NCBI RefSeq assembly: GCF_020091585.1
Contig: NZ_CP083582.1
Location: forward strand, 1,984,001 to 2,048,000
DNA length: 64,000 nucleotides
Reading direction: 5' to 3'
From: Kovacikia minuta CCNUW1
Lineage (GTDB): Bacteria > Cyanobacteriota > Cyanobacteriia > Leptolyngbyales > Leptolyngbyaceae
Every line of letters begins with the position of its first letter. Position 1 is the first letter of the stretch. This document shows positions 58,323-64,000 of the stretch, piece by piece. The notes under the pieces were generated by a model. It had not been told where the DNA came from. It saw nothing but the letters and a program-made list of their open reading frames with translations, and searched no databases. A program made the translations under genes and the position numbers.

Positions 58323-58406
58323 GAGACTCCGAGACTCTTCTTGTAGTGGATCGAACGATTTGACTTCGTAAGATTCGCTTATTTTTAGAAATCCTCAAAT
58401 TCATTT

Positions 58407-58503
58407 TATATAGCGATCCTATTTGGATTGTGAGAAAAGATTCCACTGGAATCCTTTCTCACAAAGCCTCTCACTCTCACAACTGATTTAGGACTGCTAT
58501 ATC
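58407..58503. repeat. 97-bp foldback element with TATAGC tips
   Basis: The outer arms TATATAGCGATCCTATTT and GATTTAGGACTGCTATAT are imperfectly complementary. Nested inside is a strong hairpin, TTGTGAGAAAAGATTCCA against TGGAATCCTTTCTCACAA. It separates the converging DUF4058 and DUF5615 genes and overlaps the last codon of the latter. The structure is MITE-like and may also terminate both transcripts. Confidence 0.75.
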
Positions 58504-58879
58504 AATCAGGTGAATTGATTGGTAATGATCGAACTCGAATTCTTGACTGCTCAAAAACCACGATGCTTCCCTCTTGCAAAGCCTCTTGAACAATCTCAAG
58601 ATTAAGCAAGAGAATTTCTAATTGGCGTTGAGGACGGCGCTCGGTGCTGCGACGAAACAGAATTACAGAAGGCTTTTTTTGCTGACGTTGAGATAGGAGA
58701 GTACCAAAATCAGTATCGGCAGAGACAATAACTCTGTCTTCAAGCTCAGATCGGACAAAGATTTCAGCGTCGTCCGAAGCTTGCATCGCGTATTCACGCA
58801 CATGAACTGCATCATATCCAGCTTGCCTTAAGCCTTCAGCAATCAATGGAGATAGAGCATTATCAATTAAAAATTTCAT
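58502..58879 (-). CDS. DUF5615 PIN-like protein (probable toxin)
   Basis: A 125-residue Mut7-C/PIN-like protein. [21 protein letters not shown] carries the first acidic residue (Asp6), [18 protein letters not shown] the second group, and [14 protein letters not shown] the third (DTD). The family is treated as the RNase-like toxin partner of DUF433. Its ATG overlaps the stop of the DUF433 gene (58876-58879), so the two are translated together. Length is normal for the family. Confidence 0.86.
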   Translation of the reverse strand: MKFLIDNALSPLIAEGLRQAGYDAVHVREYAMQASDDAEIFVRSELEDRVIVSADTDFGTLLSQRQQKKPSVILFRRSTERRPQRQLEILLLNLEIVQEALQEGSIVVFEQSRIRVRSLPINSPD

Positions 58880-59103
58880 GCCGTTCGTAGCGGTAGTTCT
58901 CGTTCTCTCACAGCTTCAGCAGCGTATCTTAAAGATTCTTGAATGTCTTCAATTACTAAATCAGGATAAGCGTCTAAAATCTCTTCGATCGCCATTCCAT
59001 CAGCTACCATGCCAACGATGGTAGACACTGGAATCCGTATATCTCTAATACAAGGCACTCCTCCCATACGATTGGCATCTACGGTGATTCGATCGAACTT
59101 CAT
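58876..59103 (-). CDS. DUF433 antitoxin-like protein
   Basis: A 75-residue DUF433 protein: [57 protein letters not shown] is the complete helix-turn-helix-like domain. It is the first gene of a two-gene operon with the DUF5615 PIN-like gene, a common cyanobacterial toxin-antitoxin arrangement. It presumably binds the partner and its own promoter. Confidence 0.88.
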   Translation of the reverse strand: MKFDRITVDANRMGGVPCIRDIRIPVSTIVGMVADGMAIEEILDAYPDLVIEDIQESLRYAAEAVRERELPLRTA

Positions 59104-59146
59104 AACAAACGCTCCTTACTCATTGGTAATTCAATCGACTTGAGTT

Positions 59147-61339
59147 TCATACCTTGCCCTCTACGATCGCGATCTCTGCCTCGGTCAAGCCATAGAGTTT
59201 GTAGACGATCGCATCGATTAGCCGATCGGTCATCGTGAGTTGGGTTTTGATTGGTAAAAGGGTTTCCAGGGAAGATTTGTATTCTGTTTCGAGTTGGGTC
59301 TGTTCTTTGCGTCCGGTGGGATCAATTTTGAGTTTCTTTTTGTTCTTTTTCAGCAATTCAATTACATCCTCAAGCGTGAGGTTTTGTTCGCTTTTTTGAT
59401 AATCGCCAATGTAGTTTTGCAGACGAGATTTATTGGTGAGGCTATCAATGGGTGCGCCGATGAAACGGTCTAACCAGGTCAGAAAGCCTTTGATCTCTGC
59501 CTGTTTTTGTTTGTTCAGGTCAATCATTTGCTGTGCTAAATATGCCAGCAGGTCATGAATCACATCGGCTTCTTCGGGATCTTGGCTGAGGTGATGTTGA
59601 ACGCGATCGAGAATGGGATCGGAATCTCTGGTGTTGATAAAGGTTTCATAGGCAGCAATAAGTCCATCAAGATTTTGTTTCCGCGTCAAAATCCCAATCA
59701 CTTCATCGGTGAGAAAGTCCACCGCTTCCACCAGAAAATGACCGCTGCCCATTGCCGGATCGCACACCTTGATGTCCAGCAACGTCGTGGTTGCCTGTTT
59801 CTGAAGCCGCTTCAGATCTTTGTTTAAGCCATTGATGCTCTGGGTTCCTAAGCGTTTATCTGCTTTTTGCTGCTGAATCCCGGCAATCTGATCCATCAAC
59901 GTCTGAAACTGCTGCTGCCGTTCTGCCAAAATCGGCTTCAAGGTCTGGCTGACAATGTATTTAACGATGTATTCCGGCGTGTAATAGGAACCTGTGGCTT
60001 TCCGTTCGCCCTTGTCCGTTTCCAGATGCACCTTGCCCGTGCTGGCATCCTCAATCACCACGCGATATTCCAGCAACCCTTCATAAATTGCCCCCAGATG
60101 CCTTACCCCAATAAAGCTGTAATCAATCCGTTCTTTATCAATCCGGCTGAGTTTATCCAGAACGGGAGCCAACACTGCATCGGTCAATTTGTATTGCGTG
60201 AGAAAATGATTTGCCGGATATTTGGCAGCTTCGCTCTCTGGCTGAAACCGGAAGTGAAACAAACCGCCGTTATAGCGGGGCACTCCCAGACCCGGATCAC
60301 CCTCGTCGATGATACTAAACAGGTTGAGCAAATCGTTGTAAATTGAAGCCGATTTTTGCCCGAAGGATTGTTGACGGTTAATTTTTCGGGCAATTTCCTC
60401 TGTCTTTTTCGTCAGGCTGCAACTATCCCGATAATCTGCCCGATCGCTGGGCAACAAGTTTCGGGCTTCGGCATACAGCAAGAACAGCAGCTTGTAGAGA
60501 AACGAAAGCGTGGCTTCGTAGACCTGCTTTGGTGTAATGGATTGCTTTTTCTGTGCCGCATCCGCCACAAATCCACCCGCCAAATTCGGAAACACTTGCT
60601 CAAACACCAGCTTCTTCAACTGGTCTTCTACCATGCGGGCATAGCTGGTACTACCCTCCCGCACCCGCTCTAGAAAATTGCGTCCCTGTGGGTCGGGTTC
60701 AAATGCTTGCCGCCGGAAAAAACACCAGAAATACTTGAATTCCTCCAGATTGTCGCTGTTCAGCAGGTCAACCAGATCGACGGCGTAAAACTCCGTTGCC
60801 GTGGAAGAAGCCTGACGGTAGTGCAATCGCCACTCCCGCCCATTGGTCAAAATGCCCCAATCAACTCCCGTGCCAGTCAGATAATTGACAATCTGAAAGG
60901 ATGGATTTTCATTCTTGAAAACCGCTTTCTGGTCATCCTTCGTCACCTTGCTCAGCGATCGCTCCCAATACTTTGCCTCTGCGATCGCACTCACCCGACT
61001 GTAAAACGCAGACTCATCTGTTTGCAGTTTGTAGGCTTCAGCCTTTTGTTCTGCCGTTGTAAACAAAGCATAGTCTGGTCGCTCTGCCCGTCCCTTTGCC
61101 CGCGTGGTTGTTTGAACAATATAGACAAAACCCAACTGATTCAAAATTGGCTGAACCCATTCCTGCTCAGTTTGCGCCTCATTCATCGTGGGTAAACTTT
61201 GCTGATGCTGCTTGTAGAGAGCCTTCAACTGAGCAAATATTTTACTCCCGTCTTCCTGCCACTCCGGATGCTGCTGAATCCGGTTAGTTAGATAGTGCAG
61301 AGAAAACAGCGGTTTATTTGACTTTTGCTCACTCAGCAT
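59147..61339 (-). CDS. Type IIG restriction-modification protein with internal deletion
   Basis: A 730-residue protein related to Eco57I-like combined nuclease/methylases, which are normally well over 1,000 residues. The N-terminal nuclease part has RPDYALF (Asp89) and AEAKYW (Glu121, Lys123), a PD-(D/E)XK site. A helical linker leads to motif X (TGSYYTPEYIVKYIV, 449-463) and the AdoMet motif I (DPAMGSGHF, 527-535). Directly after DFLTDEVIGIL (about 551) the sequence jumps to the C-terminal part of the family, DVIHDLLAYLAQQMIDLNKQ and LTWLDRFIGAPIDSLTNKS. The catalytic NPPY motif and target-recognition domain are missing, with the frame kept. It cannot methylate adenine as it stands. The DUF433/DUF5615 pair follows 43 bases downstream. 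Confidence 0.85.
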   Translation of the reverse strand: MLSEQKSNKPLFSLHYLTNRIQQHPEWQEDGSKIFAQLKALYKQHQQSLPTMNEAQTEQEWVQPILNQLGFVYIVQTTTRAKGRAERPDYALFTTAEQKAEAYKLQTDESAFYSRVSAIAEAKYWERSLSKVTKDDQKAVFKNENPSFQIVNYLTGTGVDWGILTNGREWRLHYRQASSTATEFYAVDLVDLLNSDNLEEFKYFWCFFRRQAFEPDPQGRNFLERVREGSTSYARMVEDQLKKLVFEQVFPNLAGGFVADAAQKKQSITPKQVYEATLSFLYKLLFLLYAEARNLLPSDRADYRDSCSLTKKTEEIARKINRQQSFGQKSASIYNDLLNLFSIIDEGDPGLGVPRYNGGLFHFRFQPESEAAKYPANHFLTQYKLTDAVLAPVLDKLSRIDKERIDYSFIGVRHLGAIYEGLLEYRVVIEDASTGKVHLETDKGERKATGSYYTPEYIVKYIVSQTLKPILAERQQQFQTLMDQIAGIQQQKADKRLGTQSINGLNKDLKRLQKQATTTLLDIKVCDPAMGSGHFLVEAVDFLTDEVIGILTRKQNLDGLIAAYETFINTRDSDPILDRVQHHLSQDPEEADVIHDLLAYLAQQMIDLNKQKQAEIKGFLTWLDRFIGAPIDSLTNKSRLQNYIGDYQKSEQNLTLEDVIELLKKNKKKLKIDPTGRKEQTQLETEYKSSLETLLPIKTQLTMTDRLIDAIVYKLYGLTEAEIAIVEGKV

Positions 61340-61826
61340 TCTGGAAACTCCATGTCTAAGCCATGAAATCTAACCCTTTGCTCTCCAAGATGCCTTCTAA
61401 AACCTGATTTCTCCGAAATTCCATCGCAAAACTTTAAATTTTGTAATCAACGGGTGAAAATTAGCGGGGTCGAGAAATGAGGAAGATATGAGGCTAACAG
61501 TGCGTTAAGCATCGCCATAAAGCACTCTACGCAATCTGTCTAAAAAACTATTAACCCGGCAGCTTTTGTTCCTACATATTTTGGAATTGCGCCATGATTG
61601 CGTAGGGTGCTGTTAGCGACAGCGTAACGCACCGAGGCGTGGGTTAGCGGGTGCGTTACGGCGATGCCTAACAGCACCCTACAGCTCATGCTAGATCAAA
61701 TATTGCCAGGTTAATATCCCGTTTCTAATTGTTCTTAGTAGGGAATTCTAAGCAGATGGATAGGTCATGAGGCTTTTGCATTCAGCCTGTTCTCATTCAT
61801 TACTGCTTTATCTAAGGAGTCAGGCT
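61340..61826. other. Intergenic region with repeat elements
   Basis: This stretch lies between the divergent type IIG gene and a hypothetical gene. It contains the 81-bp foldback element at 61602-61682 and a diverged half copy of it at about 61499-61535. An in-frame upstream extension of the downstream gene to ATG 61767 is open but less likely than the start at 61827. No further gene is seen. Confidence 0.45.
61602..61682. repeat. 81-bp foldback element with GTAGGGTGCTGTTA arms
   Basis: GTAGGGTGCTGTTA at 61602-61615 is perfectly complementary to TAACAGCACCCTAC at 61669-61682. A second inner pair, GCGTAACGCACC against GGTGCGTTACGGC, makes a branched fold. This GTAGGGTGCGTTA-type element is a familiar dispersed repeat of cyanobacteria. 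A degenerate half copy lies at 61499-61535. Confidence 0.85.
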
Positions 61827-62306
61827 ATGCCCTACGAAAACATCAGCGCTACGCTCTCAGACCAGAATATGAGCGATATCAAAACAGCGATCGCCACCAT
61901 TCGAGCCAATATGCCCTTTTTGATCAGTCTGACCACAGACGAACGCCGGAAGCGGTTCAAAATGGGCGATAAGAGTCTGGCATTTGTCAGCAATAGCATC
62001 ACGGTTACCCAAAACAACCCGGAGGTGTTGCCAGGAAACTTCAATGCCGGAGAATTTGAAAAGGATTACAACCTGACCGTATCTCTGACAGAAGTACTCA
62101 GTCTGCTGGAGCAGTTGAGCGAACAGGTGGATGATACGCTGATGGCAGTGGGCAGCGAGTCAATGGCAAGCAGTCTATTGGTCTACGATTTTGTCAAAAC
62201 TGCCGCCAAACACTCTCCCGGACTCAAGAGCGTAGCAGACCAACTGGGAGAACGGTTTAAGTCGATCGGTAATCGTCGTCCGAAGACGGAGAAAACTGCC
62301 GTTTAG
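61827..62306 (+). CDS. Conserved hypothetical protein (MPYENISATLS family)
   Basis: A 159-residue, mainly helical soluble protein: MPYENISATLSDQNMSDIKT, IRANMPFLISLTTDERRKRFKMGDKSLAFV, LPGNFNAGEFEKDYNLTVSL, AVGSESMASSLLVYDFVKTAAKH. I have seen this pattern as a conserved hypothetical family in bacteria but know no function. I chose ATG 61827 over ATG 61767 because TAAGGAGTC lies 7-15 bases before it and the extra 20 residues (MRLLHSACSH...) do not fit. The heptamer repeat begins within its stop codon. Confidence 0.7.
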   Translation: MPYENISATLSDQNMSDIKTAIATIRANMPFLISLTTDERRKRFKMGDKSLAFVSNSITVTQNNPEVLPGNFNAGEFEKDYNLTVSLTEVLSLLEQLSEQVDDTLMAVGSESMASSLLVYDFVKTAAKHSPGLKSVADQLGERFKSIGNRRPKTEKTAV

Positions 62307-62360
62307 GGAGTGGGGAGTGGGGAGTGGGGAACGGGAAGTTGGGTTCGAGCCATCCCCAAA

Positions 62361-62635
62361 CTTCTCCAGACAATCTCAGTCACTCTCTAGAGAGACTCAG
62401 AGACTCTCCAGACAATCTCAAAGACTCTCCAGACAATCTCAAAGACTCTCCAGACAATCTCAAAGACTCTCCAGACAATCTCAAAGACTCTCCGAAAAAG
62501 TTCAGAAACTCTCCAGATAATCTCAGAGACTTTCTCGACTCTCTCGGTCACTCTCCGAAGAAGTTCAGAGACTCTCCAGACAGTCTCAAGGATTCTCCAG
62601 ACAATCCCAGAAACTCTCTAAAGAGATTCAGAGCG
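62361..62635. repeat. 21-bp minisatellite
   Basis: About a dozen head-to-tail copies of a 21-base unit (for example 62401-62421, containing ACTCTCCAGACAATCTCAA) run from about 62361 to 62635. The first five are nearly identical; later copies diverge and some carry a GAAGAAGTTCAG variant. The unit is a multiple of 3 with no stop in any forward frame of the perfect copies. Two overlapping open frames result, giving SPDNLKD and LSRQSQR heptapeptide repeats: 62324-62698 (GTG start, 124 codons) and 62317-62520. Neither has a clear ribosome site, so coding is doubtful. Confidence 0.85.
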
Positions 62636-62853
62636 TCTTTGACTGGATTAAAACTTTGCCAGAAAGGGCGATCGCAAGAATTTGCCGGAGTACAATGAAA
62701 TCCTCTTCCCACCTAATTATCCGGTGCAACATCGGGTTATTTGACTCGGAAATAGGGAGTAGGGAGTGGGGAGTAGGGAGTGGGGAAGAGATTTCCGTCG
62801 TTGAGGGTGAGGAGAGCTTATCGGAGGCTAGCGAGTAAACGATACTATCAACT

Positions 62854-64000
62854 CTAAGATTGCTGGATTGGAATTTCAATCACAAATTCGGTTCCCTTGC
62901 CGGGGGTGGAATTGCATTTCAGAATGCCTTTATGTTTTTCAGTAATGACTTGATGGCTGATTGACATGCCCATGCCCGTTCCCTTGCCCACAGGTTTTGT
63001 CGTGAAAAAGGGATCAAACAAGCGTTTTTGCACCGCTTCGGGCATACCTGGGCCGTTATCGGCAATGCGAATAACAACGGCTCGATCGGAAAGGGTTTTG
63101 GTGTAAATGGTAATCGTAGGGTGTGGGGTGTGGGGTGTGGGGTGTGGGGGAGAGTTTTGAGTTTTAAGTTTTGAGTTTTGAGTTGATTCTGACCCCTGAC
63201 CCTGACCCCTGCCCCCTCTTCTCCTGCCCCCTCTTCTCCTGCCCCTTGCCCCCTGCCCCCTGCCTCCTCCTCCAACGCATCGATCGCGTTTGCCAGAATA
63301 TTCATAAACACCTGGTTAAGCTGTCCGGCGTAGCATTCCACCAGGGGTAACTGACCGTACTCCTTCACAATCTCGATTTCCGGGTGGTTCCCTTTCGGCT
63401 TCAGTCGATTTTGCAGAATTAGTAAGGTACTGTCGATGCCCTCATGAATGTCTACAGCTTTGACTTCTGCTTCATCCAGGCGGGAAAACGATCGCAGGGA
63501 CAGCACAATTGTCGCGGATGCGATCGACCCCCACTTTCATGGATGTGAGTAGCTTAGGCAAGTCATCCTGCAAAAACTCCAGGTCGATTTCATCTGTTCG
63601 CAACTGAATTTCGGCTGCTGGGTTGGGATAGTGGAATTGGTAAAGTTCCAACAGGCTTAACAATTCCTGAGCGTACTGGTCTGCGTAGTGAATATTGCCA
63701 TGAATGAAATTCACAGGATTATTAATTTCATGGGCAACCCCTGCAACCAGTTGTCCCAGGCTCGACATTTTTTCGCTCTGTACCAATTGGGTTTGGGTGC
63801 GCCGCAGTTCTGCCAGTGTTTGCTCCAGTTCCTGCGACTTTTTCCGTTCGCTGGCTTCACTTTCCCGTAGATCTGCCTCTACCTGCTTCCGCTGGGCAAT
63901 TTCCGACTTAAGCTGGTTGTATGCTTCCAATTGCTTAAACACAGAATTAAAGGTGGTTGCTAAAAACCGAATTTCATTGTCAGGCAGTCCCTCCGGCATG
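62854..64000 (-). pseudogene. Sensor histidine kinase, twice frameshifted, cut by the window edge
   Basis: The C-terminal part of a HAMP-containing sensor kinase; its N-terminus lies beyond the window. From the edge the frame reads PDNEIRFLATTFNSVFKQLE (end of HAMP), a coiled coil, then the H-box LGQLVAGVAHEINNPVNFIH. Near 63513 one extra base shifts it; the next frame reads LSLRSFSRLDEAEVKAVDIH and the N-box QVFMNILANAIDALEEE. An insertion of low-complexity and heptamer repeats follows (63118-63271), after which sense resumes in another frame: VVIRIADNGPGMPEAVQKRL, FDPFFTTKPVGKGTGMGMSIS, GKGTEFVIEIPIQQS. All catalytic motifs (H, N, G1, F, G2) survive. As written no active kinase can be made. 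Confidence 0.8.
63118..63271. repeat. Repeat insertion inside the kinase ATPase domain
   Basis: TGTGGGG occurs four times at 63122-63149. It is followed by GAGTTTT-type heptamers (63154-63184), CTGACCC words (63190-63212) and CCCCTCTTCTCCTG/CCCCTGC repeats to about 63271. It sits between NAIDALEEE and the following beta strand of the ATPase domain, a loop where many cyanobacterial kinases tolerate insertions. The net length puts the two sides out of frame by one. Confidence 0.88.

Noticed and set aside
62361..62635. CRISPR array
   Set aside because: The 21-base units are directly adjacent without unique spacers, and no cas gene is in the window.

Overview
This window looks like chromosomal DNA of a filamentous (Leptolyngbya/Oscillatoriales-type) cyanobacterium. 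The evidence is an ApcF-type phycobiliprotein, two SLH-domain OprB-like porins, a PlmA-type GntR regulator, a Tab2 homologue, a Ycf35 (DUF1257) domain, a short RRM protein, many Uma2-family genes, frequent GCGATCGC octamers, and abundant heptanucleotide tandem repeats between and inside genes. Assignments were made by reading translations; no database search was run.

Layout. 1-9.6 kb: an unrecognised gene end, an apcF-like gene that lacks the bilin-attachment cysteine, a two-AAA-domain CDC48-like ATPase with a small overlapping partner, an RRM protein, an SLH porin, a phasin-like protein, a YegS-type lipid kinase, a Uma2 gene and a degenerate kinase-domain/Ycf35 fusion. 9.7-24.3 kb: mostly housekeeping metabolism (argC, ribBA, malic enzyme followed by a decayed AEC permease, plmA, a HAD phosphatase, rimM, valine-pyruvate aminotransferase, alpha-glucan phosphorylase, Tab2). 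24.4-36.2 kb: two large minus-strand DUF4347 exoprotein genes, one with 147-bp tandem repeats and one of about 2,800 codons broken by a +1 shift; the block is flanked by foldback elements whose tips read GTARGGGC. 36.9-40.5 kb: a membrane protein, then diaminobutyrate decarboxylase (frameshifted) and diaminobutyrate aminotransferase, which together would make 1,3-diaminopropane. 41.7-55.2 kb: a GAF-containing chemoreceptor, a second SLH porin, ilvE, a TPR protein, Uma2 genes, a DUF938 methyltransferase (frameshifted), an EcsC-like protein, a front-end-type desaturase and a ribokinase. 55.2-64 kb: tRNA-Thr(GGT) and tRNA-Tyr(GTA), an MBOAT acyltransferase, DUF4058, a DUF433/DUF5615 pair, a type IIG restriction-modification protein that has lost its catalytic middle, a 21-bp minisatellite, and a sensor kinase broken twice and cut by the window edge.

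Two themes stand out. First, heptamer repeats (TGTGGGG, TTTTGAA, TCATCCC, GGGAGTR) lie inside coding sequence in an SLH porin, rimM and a sensor kinase. Because 7 is not a multiple of 3, a change of one unit shifts the frame; in the kinase one extra unit would repair its second break. Second, four genes carry a single +1 insertion, which is either sequencing error or active gene decay and should be settled before biological conclusions are drawn from those genes.
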